Assembly (NCBI GenBank): GCA_037127315.1
Contig: JBBBDQ010000350.1
Coordinates: 4,807,001-4,871,000, forward strand
From: Ascarosepion bandense
Lineage: Eukaryota; Mollusca; Cephalopoda; Sepiida; Sepiidae
DNA length: 64,000 nt
Direction of reading: 5' to 3'
Part shown: positions 10,606-20,639 of the stretch, piece after piece
How the letters are laid out: the number at the start of each line of letters is the position of its first letter
Position numbering within the stretch: the stretch's first letter is position 1
Position numbers and translations under genes: made by a program
Notes under the pieces: generated by a model
The model's input: the letters and a program-made list of their open reading frames with translations, nothing else
Told to the model about the DNA's origin: nothing
Database searches by the model: none

Positions 10606-11500
10606 GTTTGCAATCATTATCTAAAAATCTTCTCCGAAGAGTAAAATATAAAATGCAATAAAATTATGATATAATTTAATTTGATAAGCTTTTAGTAGCT
10701 GGAATAAATGATAACTATTAAGGACATTATACTCTGAATAAAAAAAATCGATTAATAATAAAACGATTTTTATTAAACTTTTCAATTTTAGATTAGCAAT
10801 ATAATCATCATTTCTTAACTAAAAAGTTTACTCGCAATCAATCCTTTCAGATTTTAAAATATTTTAAAAACTTTATATATTATTAAATTATTTAATAATA
10901 ATGATAATAATAAAAATGAAAACAATTCTTTTAAAATTTTATTATTTTGTTAATTTATTTTATTTATTAAGACGTTACTATCATTTGTAGTATGAGAAAG
11001 TAAAATATTTCCAGGAAATCATAATTATATTTCTGTGGATATTCCACGGTTTACGCTAGTAATATATAATTATTTTGTTTTGTAAGACAAAATAAACATA
11101 AGTTGAACTTTCTCTTTTCTTTTTTACAGACGTCATAAAGAACTTGAAGGCACTTGATTGATCGTTCTGCACATGGATTTCCTTCTGAGAATTTCCAGAC
11201 TCGATGGTTCTGGATTCCCAAACTTTTTCACAGAATTTTATGCTTTTTATGTGAGCTTCTTCATAGATTCTGATGATCATCTGCATTATAGATTTGGTTA
11301 GTAAATCAATCTTTAAGAGATGAATTTATAAATTTTGAATAGCAAGACTCTTTCCTCTGTTAAAAGAATAAATGCCAAAAGAGATGGGATTGCTCAAAAA
11401 CTCCAACTTGCATTAATTATCTTTTGGAACTTCACTTTAGTAAACCTTCCAGTTTCTTCAAGACATCGGAAAACTCGTGTTAAATTTTTCTCGAGCTGTT
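10606..11500. other. AT-rich DNA with one less AT-rich open stretch
   Basis: Mostly AT-rich with nothing recognised. The minus-strand frame at 11056-11286 (76 residues) is less AT-rich than its surroundings and has no obvious repeat relation; I do not recognise the protein. Confidence 0.3.
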
Positions 11501-11517
11501 CGTAGTTATTTACATGT

Positions 11518-11588
11518 TTACGGAACCTTGAGCCTGGTCAGTACTTAGATGGGTGACCGCTTGGGAATACCAGGTGCTGTAAGCGTTT
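11518..11588 (+). rRNA. 5S rRNA-like unit 1 (5'-truncated)
   Basis: Matches the 3' two-thirds of metazoan 5S rRNA: GTCAGTACTTAGATGGGTGA, then TGGGAATACCAGGTGCTGTA. The first half is absent. It is followed by the same 16-base spacer that precedes unit 3. Confidence 0.85.
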
Positions 11589-11604
11589 CGTGACGGATGT
11601 GCGT

Positions 11605-11714
11605 GCTTACGGCTATATCACGTTGAATACACCGGTTCTCGCTCGATCACCGAAGTTAAGCAACCTTGAGCTTGGTCAGTACTTAGATAGGAATACCAGG
11701 TGCTGTAAGCGTTT
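11605..11714 (+). rRNA. 5S rRNA-like unit 2 (internal deletion)
   Basis: Full 5S layout from GCTTACGGCTATATCACG through ATCACCGAAGTTAAGCAAC to AATACCAGGTGCTGTAAGC. It lacks about 13 bases (the GGGTGACCGCTTG part) that carry a conserved stem and part of the internal promoter. It is therefore a pseudogene or SINE-borne 5S sequence. Confidence 0.9.
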
Positions 11715-11730
11715 AGTGACGGATGTGCGT

Positions 11731-11851
11731 GCTTACGGTCATATCACGTTGAATACACCGGTTATCGCTCGATCACCGAAGTTAAGCAACGTTGAGTCAG
11801 GTCAGTAGTTAGATGGGTGACCTCTTGGGAATACCAGATGCTGTAAGCGTT
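11731..11851 (+). rRNA. 5S rRNA-like unit 3 (full length, 121 nt)
   Basis: Exactly 5S length, with the box A region (GAAGTTAAGCAAC) and box C region (GATGGGTGACC, TGGGAATACC) present. Several substitutions in helices (ACGTTGAGTCAGG for the usual CGTCGGGCCTGG) make a functional gene unlikely. A 16-base spacer separates it from unit 2, and 20 bases later a tRNA-type SINE begins. Confidence 0.9.
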
Positions 11852-11871
11852 TAATGACGGATGTGCGTTAT

Positions 11872-11985
11872 ATGGAGTGGATATCGGCCCGGAAAGAGAA
11901 ATTGGTGAGCCGAGTTTGAATTCCAGTTGAATACCCTGAATTCACTTAAGCACTGGTACCTTTGGAAAAGGTATTAATCCGTCTG
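11872..11985 (+). mobile_element. SINE-A, 5' part
   Basis: Starts at GAGTGGATATCGGCCCGG and includes the box B GAGTTTGAATTCC and the AAAGGTATTAATCCGTCT body. The 3' half is missing. It lies directly after the 5S-like array, so the two may have moved as one chimera. Confidence 0.75.
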
Positions 11986-12136
11986 GGGACCCTGCCCTTA
12001 AAAACAAGTCTTTTTTACTTATCTAATAATTTTTGCAAATTTTGTGGTAAAGAATTATTCAATAACTATACGTTAAACTAGGTACATTAAACTTTTACAG
12101 ATTAATATTTTCTTTTTTTCAGAATCAGTTTGAGCC

Positions 12137-12441
12137 ATGGCTTCAACTGAGGAAAAAGTAAACTGTGTCCTTTGGTTGGTTGAACTGAAATCTATTATTG
12201 CTGTACAAACAAAGTTTAGAATTGAATACAATAAAGAACCACCTCATAAGAACACTATTGATAAATGGATGAAAATCGTATTACCCTTTGTATTGCTAAC
12301 GATGGAGGACATGCAGAAACTTAAATAAAATTTTAATAAGACCTTAAAAAATTTAGTTTTTTCTCTTTCTAATCATTTTTGGAAATTATTTCTATCGCAA
12401 ATGCAAATAGAGTTATAAATTTTTTTAAGTACACACGAACT
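12137..12441 (+). pseudogene. Internally deleted transposase (DUF4817-type HTH), Tc1/mariner relative
   Basis: The N-terminal 45 residues (MASTEEKVNCVLWLVELKSI, VQTKFRIEYNKEPPHKNTID) match the helix-turn-helix found at the start of a transposase group with DDE domains. The frame then jumps to a short tail before the stop at 12326. The whole catalytic domain is missing: a deletion derivative that would need transposase in trans. The 3' flank to 12441 ends in a CACACGAACTTTATGGAC-type terminus. Confidence 0.7.
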
Positions 12442-12960
12442 TTATGGACACCCAGTATTTACATATAATGGATATTCAATATTGGGTGATGTGTTTTTAC
12501 CTCTAAGTTTGTCATCCATTACTGTGCAAGGCACTTGGTCAAGAATATGTTGACAATCGATGAATTGTGGTTCTTCCAGTTTCTTTTGAGAAAATAATCT
12601 TGGTAACTGAATGACATTCCCATTCTTTCTGCCAGTGTTCACATTCGCAGAGTCTACCAAAATCCTTATGATACTCTTCCATAAATTGTCTTCATCCAGA
12701 ACAGCTGTTATTCCTTTCACAACAGTATCCGCTTTTCAATTTGGTTGATATAATGCTGCTAACTTCTTTCATTCTTCAGAACAAGCATTTGGTATTCTTG
12801 GTCTTCAGTTCATTTACCATCAAAATGCAATAACCAATTCTGTAAGTCTAGTATTTTCTTCACTTCTTTAAGTATTGTTTTGTAGTGTGTCGACCATGTC
12901 TAGTACAAGGCCACTTCCAAACATAGCCAACTATCCCCGCATTTAAAGATATCATCAGGC
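12442..12960 (-). pseudogene. Transposase-like relic, RNase H-fold type
   Basis: The minus strand encodes LLHFDGK, then after breaks ILVDSANVNTGRKNGNVIQL and FIDCQHILDQV. This pattern (HFDGK, FDTTxxNTGxxNG, CxHHILE) occurs in a family of uncharacterised transposon-like proteins common in aquatic invertebrates. A stop and frameshift near 12725 kill it. It abuts the preceding element at 12442. Confidence 0.5.
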
Positions 12961-13644
12961 AGTTGAAAAAATAAGTGGAAATTAATGCTATTACATAAAT
13001 GCGAGAAGATTGAAGTTTATTGAGAAAACGCATGCAGCTTTGTAGTTAAAATTGTTCAAAGGGAAATGTAAGTATTTAAAATGTTATGTTTCTTCCTCTT
13101 TTTCGGTGATTGGCGTCAGGGTAAGAAAGAAGAAATAAATAAATAGTACTTGGCGTGTCCTGTTGTTGTTGCTGTTGTTGTTTCTCTCTTTAGCGGCGTG
13201 GAGTGAAAATGAAAAAAAGGAAAATTGGAAGTAAAGGCGAGATGTGACGGAGTCAGCTTGAAGTTTCTTCCTTACATTGTGGCGCGATGCTATCAGATAC
13301 CGTCCCATTCTGACTGTCTTTGACCGGTCAGCGAGCTGGTTTAAATAGGGAAGTTTCTTATGTTGCCGACTCCAGCAGGCCTATTCACTTCTAGGTGTGA
13401 AAAAAAAAAGTCATATATAAATTTTCTATTTTTTTTTTTATTCAATTAGGATCAAGAATTTTGCTTTTCACACTCACTTGTGGATTTTTCTTGGTTTGGG
13501 TTTTTCCAAAATGCTTTTAGTCGTTTGGATCCGATTTTGCGGGTATGCAATTTTAATATGTGTGTTTTAGTTAGTTGATGGATGATATAGGACCTATTAT
13601 AGGATATATAGATAGGATATAGGATATATTATAGGATATAAGAT
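12961..13644. other. Unclassified DNA
   Basis: A 74-residue minus frame at 13084-13308 is not recognised. Short ATAGGATAT repeats occupy 13590-13640. Confidence 0.3.
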
Positions 13645-13677
13645 ATTAAAGTATAGGATGATATCCTATACTTTAAT
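13645..13677. repeat. Perfect 15-bp palindrome
   Basis: Arms 13645-13659 and 13663-13677 (ATTAAAGTATAGGAT and complement) with a 3-base loop, at the end of a short ATAGGATAT-rich tract. Confidence 0.85.
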
Positions 13678-14755
13678 AGTGAATCTTTAAATACTAGATT
13701 TAAGCGTCTCAACATCAGTCCTTTCTTGAGTTAAATGTTTCTGACAAACAATTTTTACTTTGATGGTTAATAAATTTGAACAATTACTAATTTGGCTGCA
13801 ATGTTATTTTTTTTCTTGTGGATTGTTCTTCCTAACTTTTAAACTCTTCATATCCACTCGCTGACTGGGCCTCCGATTCAGAAGTTGAAGTTGTTGTTGT
13901 TTAAGTTCGCTCCAAGGTCAATTTTCTTTTTTTGGGATGGATGAATAGTTTTGGAAATCGCAGGCTTTCCAGTTGTATACCAAACATGTTCTTTGCTTTC
14001 CATCTGAAGATTATATAATCATCTGTCCTCACTTCACAGCCATTCAACATTTTCTTTTGTGGTGCCAGAAATTTCATTCAATGGATCATACTTTCGTCGT
14101 CAACAAATTTATCAACTCAAGTCATACAAGTAAAACCTGATCAAGTACTGAACACCTACGATGAATCTATCTTTAAATTCCTGTCCACCTTTACAATAAA
14201 GCAAAACCCTTGTTGACAACATTAGTATACTACACCACGAAAATAAGAAACAAAACTTCAAATTCTCGAGGCCTTCTATATCAAAAGCAAACAATCAACA
14301 CCGAACAAAATTTATTACGCGTTTTGTAGCAATGTGTTATGACTGGTATATCTCACAGTTTCAGTACTCGATACTCGATATTATATACTCGTTACGCGTG
14401 ACGTAATGGAGTCCTGATAGTTAGCGGCTTAGCACTTAAATACAACTTAGCTAATTTGCATAGGATACCAGAGAAAGTTTTAAAATGCATTTGAGGTAAC
14501 TAGCATTTAACACCATGTTGCAATTACAATCTCTAGTTATTCATCATGCGTTAGGAACGCTTTTTACAAAACACGGTACACACAACTATTAACTTTGAAA
14601 TAAAATTATAGCAGAGCGCCTTTACAAAAAGGTGGGTTTGTTAAAATCACCAGTACAACAATTACAGTCACATTAAATTTGTATTCGCAATTCATCCCTG
14701 AAGAAGGCGTTAAAGAAGATCGAAAGTACTTGGGTTAACAAGATCTACGGCGACT
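13678..14755. other. AT-rich DNA, nothing recognised
   Basis: Only a CCTGAAGAAGG...CGAAAG segment near 14697 stands out; this style of motif is common at retroelement 3' ends in invertebrates. Confidence 0.3.
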
Positions 14756-14756
14756 T

Positions 14757-15234
14757 TTTTTTTAATCGTGTCACCCCAATCAAGGCATTCCACTGCCACT
14801 ATAGCGGAGGGGCTTACATAGAGGGATTGGGTATGGGAAATGTCAGAAGGAGGGTGATAGACGACTTAGGATGTACATAGGGAGAGAGTTGGAGAGAGTG
14901 GGTGTGAGTTAGTGTGTTAGGAGGTGTCTATTGACTTTATATTTAAACTCCTGGAGGTTGTAGCCATCAGGGAAGCAAGCATGCGGTAGGGAATTTCACA
15001 GGCGGGAAGTGCGAGGAAAGAAGCTGTTGGAGTAGAAATTGCGGTTACATTTCATCGGTTTCACTGTAAAAGGGTGGGACTTGTTGCCAATCTAGTATCT
15101 CGTGCAAATTCACATCTAGGGAGCACCAGTGATTTAAGTTCGTCAGAGCAGAAGCCATGAAAGTATTTATAGAAGAGGCACAGGGATATTGCAGGCGGTC
15201 AGCCAAGTCGGTATCAATCACATTACAGATTCTT
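14757..15234 (-). mobile_element. Jockey/CR1-like LINE (LINE-J), 3' truncated copy 1
   Basis: Poly-T at 14757-14767 marks the A-tail. Reading leftwards it contains the C-terminal coding region and 3' sequence shared with copies at 35.2, 48.9, 60.8 and 63.6 kb. Homology stops abruptly at about 15234, a typical 5' truncation. Confidence 0.85.
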
Positions 15235-15300
15235 TACTTGATGAATTTCAACTTAACTTTAAGAAGATGATTAAAGAAGTGGAACGGATTATTGTAAAAA

Positions 15301-15325
15301 TAAACCGCTCAACCACGAATGATTT
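15301..15325 (-). repeat. Inverted copy of the tRNA-like 5' end
   Basis: Reverse complement of 15357-15380 with one insertion and one substitution, separated by 31 bases. Together they form a hairpin of about 24 pairs. Confidence 0.85.
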
Positions 15326-15359
15326 CATAAACAAAAATTCGGCTTCGTCTACCGTGAAA

Positions 15360-15451
15360 TCATTCGTGGTCAAGCGGTTAAGACGCATCAGATCAATTGA
15401 TGGCTTTCCTTATGTTGTTAGCGGTCGCAGATTCAAATCCTGCTAAATGAC
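15360..15451 (+). tRNA. Class II (Ser/Leu-like) tRNA pseudogene
   Basis: It has an acceptor stem (6 of 7 pairs), D arm GTC/GAC around AAGCGGTTAA, and anticodon stem CATCA/TGATG. A long variable region of about 24 nt and a T arm GCAGA-TTCAAAT-CCTGC (4 of 5 pairs) follow. The anticodon position reads TCA, but the invariant T33 is A, so I call it a pseudogene or SINE head. The inverted copy just upstream is unusual for a genuine tRNA gene. Confidence 0.55.
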
Positions 15452-16914
15452 ACATTTTCCTCACAAATTTCTCAAAGATATTCAGGCCTGTAGAACTATA
15501 TATAGTGTTTAATTAAAAACAGAATATCTACTCAAATAAGATTACCTATTAAAAATAATGTTTAAACAAATAAATTTATTAGTTGTTAAATCCATTTCGT
15601 AAATCTGCGGAACTTTCCGTAACATTATTTGTGTGTGCGTTTTTTACTGAATTAATTTAAAATTTGAATTTTCGATAGGCGTTTGATTATGTAAATGCGT
15701 TCAAAAGCATTTCAAACTCTGATAATACTACGCGGCGAAGCAATATTTTGCAGCCCCCCCCCCCGAAAATGAAATTTATAAGTTAATTTATATCGATACA
15801 TATTTTTAGTGAGCATTATATTTGCTTTTTCTTTGTTTTATGTCATTCATTATTCACATGGTCCCTCTTCTAAATATTTGCAAAGAAATAAAATTTATAT
15901 CATTATTGCGGTTCTGCCTATTTTATTCAATTATGGAAAAAGTAGTTCTATTATTATTATTACTACTATTACTAATAATACCAATAATACTGCTAGAGAC
16001 CGGAGGAGAAAGTTCTTTGAAGAGGTGAACAGAACTGTGATAAAGATTAATCATAGGAGTGAATCAACAGTAACAATTTAAGAAATGACCGAACATTGCT
16101 GTTGACTAATTCTTATAGTAATGGGTGTATTTGGAAGACCACCTAGAAACTGAAAAGATCTCTTATGGAAATAGGAAGTGAAACGGAGGTTCTAAACCTC
16201 AAGATAAGTGTAATCATTTGCTCTGTGATGATTCTGTGAATAGTTCTTGAGTTGTGAGAGGTTTCGACTCCTGTTCAATTGTTGTATCGCCGAGGTGGAC
16301 ACAATAACTAGAAAAGGTGTTCTGCGGTATTATTCAGTACACTATCCGGTGCTAAACGTATATACACCGAAAAGTACAATATTTACAATAACAGAAGTAA
16401 CCATTTACAATAACAGAAGTAACCAGTCCGAATATTAATTGAATTATACTCGAATATTACGCCTCAAATGTGACTATTCTTTTCTTAAATAGACCATTTC
16501 AAACCATGGGTCATTTCACTATTTAGAGTGCTGCAGTGGTGTCACCCACTCTACAACATTGATAAATAGAATCTTAACTGAAATAATCAATGTCTATCAT
16601 TATCATGAATGAATGAATAAATAAACATATCTGCATATCGATATGTCTGACTGTCGTGGACTCGGCTAAGAGTCCAGCAAGAAAATAATACAACAACCAA
16701 AATAGAAAAATACGTTATATATATTAAACACAGCAGAATACAAATACGTGGAACTCTGTCAATAGATCTCTGACTCTGATCTCTCTGCCACCTCTTGTGA
16801 GGGAAAGTATATGTAGTTGTAGGAAGAGTTCAATCCGTTGTAATGGGTGATGTCACCATAACACTAACAACACCGGAGAAACGCTTTCCTGAAAAGTCTA
16901 TAAAATCTCTCCAC
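15452..16914. other. Unclassified DNA with short simple repeats
   Basis: Contains a C run at 15754-15764, an ATT/ACT microsatellite (15948-15990) and a duplicated ATTTACAATAACAGAAGTAA at 16379-16424. No coding evidence. A GGACTC/GAGTCC hairpin lies at 16659-16676. Confidence 0.35.
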
Positions 16915-17200
16915 ATATAAAGATTTGGAAATAACAATTAGGAGAATGTGGGGCATGAAGACAACAACACAGGTGGTAATAGGGGCGTTCGATCAGGTCG
17001 AGAAATGGATAAAAATTAAACAACATCAGTATACAAAAAGTGAAGAAAATCGTCCACCTCGGCACGGCTCACAGAAGGGGGACTCTATGCGGCAAATCTA
17101 TCACAACCATAAGCTCAAGTGATAGACACAAAGCAGGATATTTAATACAAATTCTGGAAATAATAATAATAATAATAATATTAATAATAATAATAATAAT
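16915..17200 (+). mobile_element. R4/Dong-like LINE 3' fragment, variant family
   Basis: Encodes DLEITIRRMWGMKTTTQVVI, then (frameshifted) KIVHLGTAH, the C-terminal end of the LINE described at 25.4-28.5 kb. Ends in (AAT)n at 17157-17200. Confidence 0.7.
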
Positions 17201-17290
17201 TACGTTACACACAGACAGAACAATCAAAGCTAATCGCCCAGCCATCGTAACCAAAGACAACAAAAATAATATTTACTTTCTTATTGACAT
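17201..17290 (+). mobile_element. R4/Dong-like LINE endonuclease fragment, 5' of SINE insertion
   Basis: Encodes HTDRTIKANRPAIVTKDN and ending YFLIDM: the restriction-like endonuclease core (family RPD...LID), here with PA instead of PD. Interrupted by a SINE-A at 17291; the coding sequence resumes at 17589. Confidence 0.75.
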
Positions 17291-17588
17291 GTGCGTTGTG
17301 GTGCAGTGGATATCGACTCGGAACAACTCGGGGGGTCGAATTCTAATTGCAGTCGTATTCCTCGAATTCACTTATGCGCAAATACCCTTGGGAAAAATAT
17401 TAATCCATCTCTTCCCTCCTGTTATGGGTTAAATAACAGGACAGATTGGGTTCTATAGCCTTGGCTGGCAACCACTCTACCGCAGCAAACAATGGCAACC
17501 TACTGCGGGATAATCATCTGCCCAGTCAGTCATGTCTCTTTCGAGACATGATCGCCCAAGCGTGTATCACGAATGGCACTTGACTGAT
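17291..17588 (+). mobile_element. SINE-A, full length, inserted in LINE endonuclease
   Basis: tRNA-derived head with box A (GTGGTGCAGTGG) and box B (GGTCGAATTC), the family body (AATATTAATCCATCTCTTCC, CTATAGCCTTGGCTGGCAAC) and the 3' hairpin CATGTCTC-TTTC-GAGACATG. Ends in TGACTGATTGA. The flanks (ATTGACAT before, ATTGATGG after) look like a decayed target duplication. Confidence 0.9.
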
Positions 17589-17880
17589 TGATGGCAGTCC
17601 CAGTAATTTGTAATGTATCTTTAAAAAAATATCAAAATACAAGGATCTTGAAGTTTAAATCTAAAAAATGTTGCACATGAGAATATTAATAATTCCAGTT
17701 GTAGTTGGAGCCCTCAGATTGATTGAAAAAGATTCTGATAGACTAACTGAAGAGATTACTTTTAGCCAATGCCATAAAGAAATACAAAAAGTACAACTGA
17801 TTAGGCGAGAGTGTCATGAAGCTATTTGTGACCTTTGCTCTCTAGTTGGGACGCGGAAAGAAATGTGTATACGATAGAAA
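17589..17880 (+). mobile_element. R4/Dong-like LINE C-terminus, 3' of SINE insertion
   Basis: Resumes the interrupted frame: AVPVICNV-like start, then LIIPVVVGALRLIEKDSDRL and a C-terminal stretch to the stop at 17875. Next come AAT repeats. Confidence 0.7.
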
Positions 17881-18262
17881 TGGAAGGAAATAATAATAAT
17901 AATAATAATAATAATAATCTGGAAATTGAAATAGAAAAAATGTGGAAATTGAAAACAAGAGTTGTGCCAGTGATAGTAGGTGCACTTGGAATGATAAAAA
18001 ATGGAACAAAACAACACATTGAAAGAATCCCTGGAAACCCCAGCTTAAGAGATATACAAAAAATTGTCTTATTAAGTACAGCCCACACACTAAGGAAAAC
18101 TTTATCTATGTAATGCTGGGGATGATAGGGAAGATAGAAAAACATGAGATGGAGCCATAACAACACGCCACTACCTGCCTTAGGTCTCCCCGCAGACTTG
18201 GTTGGTAGTGAGACCAAAGCAGAAATCGAAATATGATGAAAAAATGACATAATAATAATAAT
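17881..18262 (+). mobile_element. R4/Dong-like LINE 3' end, copy between (AAT)n runs
   Basis: Starts in (AAT)n at 17891 and encodes LEIEIEKMWKLKTRVVPVIV, then GNPSLRDIQKIVLLSTAH. It includes the 3' UTR with the CCGCAGACTTGGTTGGTAGT segment and ends in (AAT)n at 18249. Near-identical to 28071-28410. Confidence 0.9.
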
Positions 18263-18271
18263 ATAAAAATC

Positions 18272-18880
18272 GTCACGATAGTGTAGGGCAAGATTTATAC
18301 TGGACAATGTGCAAACACTATGGAAACTATGGAAACAAACACTGGTATAAACATCATCCAGCACCGGTTACAGATATAGAAGATGTCAACATTCTATGAG
18401 TTTACACCATCTAAACAGACAGGAAAATTGAAGCAAATAGGACATTATTATTAAAAACCAAAAAGAAAAAAAACTTACCTATTAATAGATATGGCTTGTC
18501 CAGCGGATTGTAACATAGCAACCAAGGAATTCGAAAACTTGTCAAAATATAAAGACCTGGAAATTGAAATAGAAAACAAGAATAGTACCAGTGATAGTAG
18601 GTGCACTTGGAATGATAAAAAATGGAACAAAACAACACATTGAAAGAATCCCTGGAGACACCAGCTTAAGAGATATACAAAATTGTCTTGTTAGGTACAG
18701 GCCATAGACTAAGGAGAACTTGATCTAAATAACATTAGGGATGTTATGGGAGATAGAAAAAACATGAAATGGAGACATAACAGCACACCACGACATGCCT
18801 TAGGTCTTTCCACAGACTTGGTTGGTAGTGCGACCATAGCAGAAATAAAATTATGATGAAAAATGACGTAATAATAATAA
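18272..18880 (+). mobile_element. R4/Dong-like LINE 3' end, second copy
   Basis: 5'-truncated in the zinc-finger/endonuclease region (matching 27795 onwards) and continues through the 3' UTR to ATAATAATAAC. Frameshifted in several places. Again bordered by AAT repeats on both sides. Confidence 0.88.
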
Positions 18881-19605
18881 CAACTAATAGGAAGACAAAT
18901 AGAAGATCTTAAAACTTAAAATGAAAACCCTAAAGCAACAATTAATGGCTCAAAGAAAAAAATACAGGAATTGCAAATGCTACTCTATGATCTGCTTGCG
19001 AAAAGGACACAGTAAAACTGAATCATTATTAATTGAAGTCAAGCACAATTCTGTTACAAACTATTTTAAAGCTAAAAAAAAGAGCAGAATAGTAAACAGC
19101 CATTGCAGAAAGATAAATAAAAGAATAAATTTTATAATCGAGCGAGATGGCCTAGAAAAACGTGGTTGAGTAATAAATGGGTTCACTGAGTATTGTGCAA
19201 ACAGCATGGATTTGACAATTCAAATCAATGATAGAATCACAACCCAAAATCTGTGATAAAGAAAAAAATCTGAATAAAGTTCATTGAAACTTGTAGAGTG
19301 AAACGGATGACCCAGTCGAAGAACTGATTTAGTCATCACGAACAAAGAGAAGAAAACTTTTTTGTGTTTTCAGATGTGTATAAAATAAAAAGGAAAAAAA
19401 ATGAAAAGATGTGCAGGTTTTTCAAACTTTAAAGAAAAAATATTGTATAATATGTTGACAGTTGTGCCATTCATTATTAGAACAATATGTATCTATGAAA
19501 CACTCGTAAGCTAATGTATGGACGTTGGGGAAACACATGTAACGCAGCAACATACTATGGACCTGAAGTTAATAAGAAAACCATATAAACTTCAATAATT
19601 CAAAT
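18881..19605. other. Unclassified, weakly coding-like stretch
   Basis: The plus frame at 18921-19169 is Lys-rich (82 residues) and may be a LINE linker region, but no diagnostic motif is present. Confidence 0.25.
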
Positions 19606-20055
19606 TCAGCCAGGTTACTTGGAAACATATCGGATCTTTTACTTTTATGGTGTAATGGACAACAGCACAAAATGAGAAATCGAAGTGCCGAGTTCGTATT
19701 CTAATCGAGTTCGTTACATTCACTTACACGTAAATAACCTTGGGAAAGGCATGAATCAGCTATGGATTGAATAGCAGGATAGTGCTGGTTGGCAACTGGT
19801 TTACAGCTGAATGAAACGGCGAGAAATTCATTTGTCAGTCATGCATCGAAAGAGACATGTTCGTCCAAGCGTGTATGACGTATGACACTTGAATTGATGT
19901 GCCGTGTCTATTCAGGACATGGGTAGAGGCTCTCTACAACATCCAGTACTTTGTTGTTCTTAGTGATATTTACTCATTTATATTTTTTTCTGACCTGACA
20001 TCCATTTATACAGGATTGTCATGGTCGGTTGTTCAATGTTTTCTTACGTTCTCTT
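19606..20055 (+). repeat. Duplicated 450-bp composite segment, copy 1
   Basis: Near-identical to 23785-24228. Contains a diverged SINE-A (about 19643-19893, flipped hairpin loop GAAA), a short RTE-like 3' end (GTGCCGTGTCTATTCAGGAC) and downstream DNA. Shared breakpoints show copying of one composite block. Confidence 0.9.
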
Positions 20056-20321
20056 ACATTAAATATATCTCACTGTCACTCTCTGTTTTTTGGTTTGAAA
20101 ATTTGGTTTTAAGAAATTGTCAAATTTTAAACAATCAATTTAGATGTCAAAACAAACCCAAGTTAAAATTTCTGAAAGTATCAATATGTTTTATTGAGTT
20201 ATTATAATTATTTGATCTATTCTGAAAAAAAGAAATGATTAATAATCACATTTTACTTCAATAAAAAACGTAATATCATTAAAAATCGATCATCACCTAT
20301 AAATTACGAATAAAAAGCATA
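20056..20321. other. AT-rich DNA, nothing recognised
   Basis: No feature seen. Confidence 0.4.
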
Positions 20322-20604
20322 TTAGTCAGTTACGTGATCATGTCTCGAAAGAGACATGACTAACTGGGCAGATGATTATCCCGAAGTAGATTGCCATTGC
20401 TTTCTGCGGTAGACTGGTTGCCAGCCAAGGCTATAGAACCCGATCTGTCTTATTATTTAACCCATAAATGGAGGAAAGAGGCGGATTAATACCTTTCCCA
20501 AGGGTATTTGTGCGTAAGTGAATGCAAAAAGTTCAACTGGATTTCGAACCCGGCACTCCGATTTGTCGTTCCGAGTTGATATCCACTGCACCACAAGGCA
20601 CATT
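20322..20604 (-). mobile_element. SINE-A, near full length
   Basis: Minus orientation: box A complement (CCACTGCACCACAA) at 20583-20596, the family body and the 3' hairpin with TTTC loop in SINE orientation. Confidence 0.9.
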
Positions 20605-20639
20605 TAGGACCACAACGCAAATTCTAAAAGCATATATAA

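Noticed and set aside
11731..11851. Functional 5S rRNA gene
   Set aside because: Full length, but with substitutions in conserved helices, very short spacers and defective neighbours; treated as pseudogene or SINE-related.
14697..14740. CTGAAGAAGGCG...ATCGAAAG as a hammerhead
   Set aside because: Stem II does not pair at the core; probably only a retroelement 3' motif.
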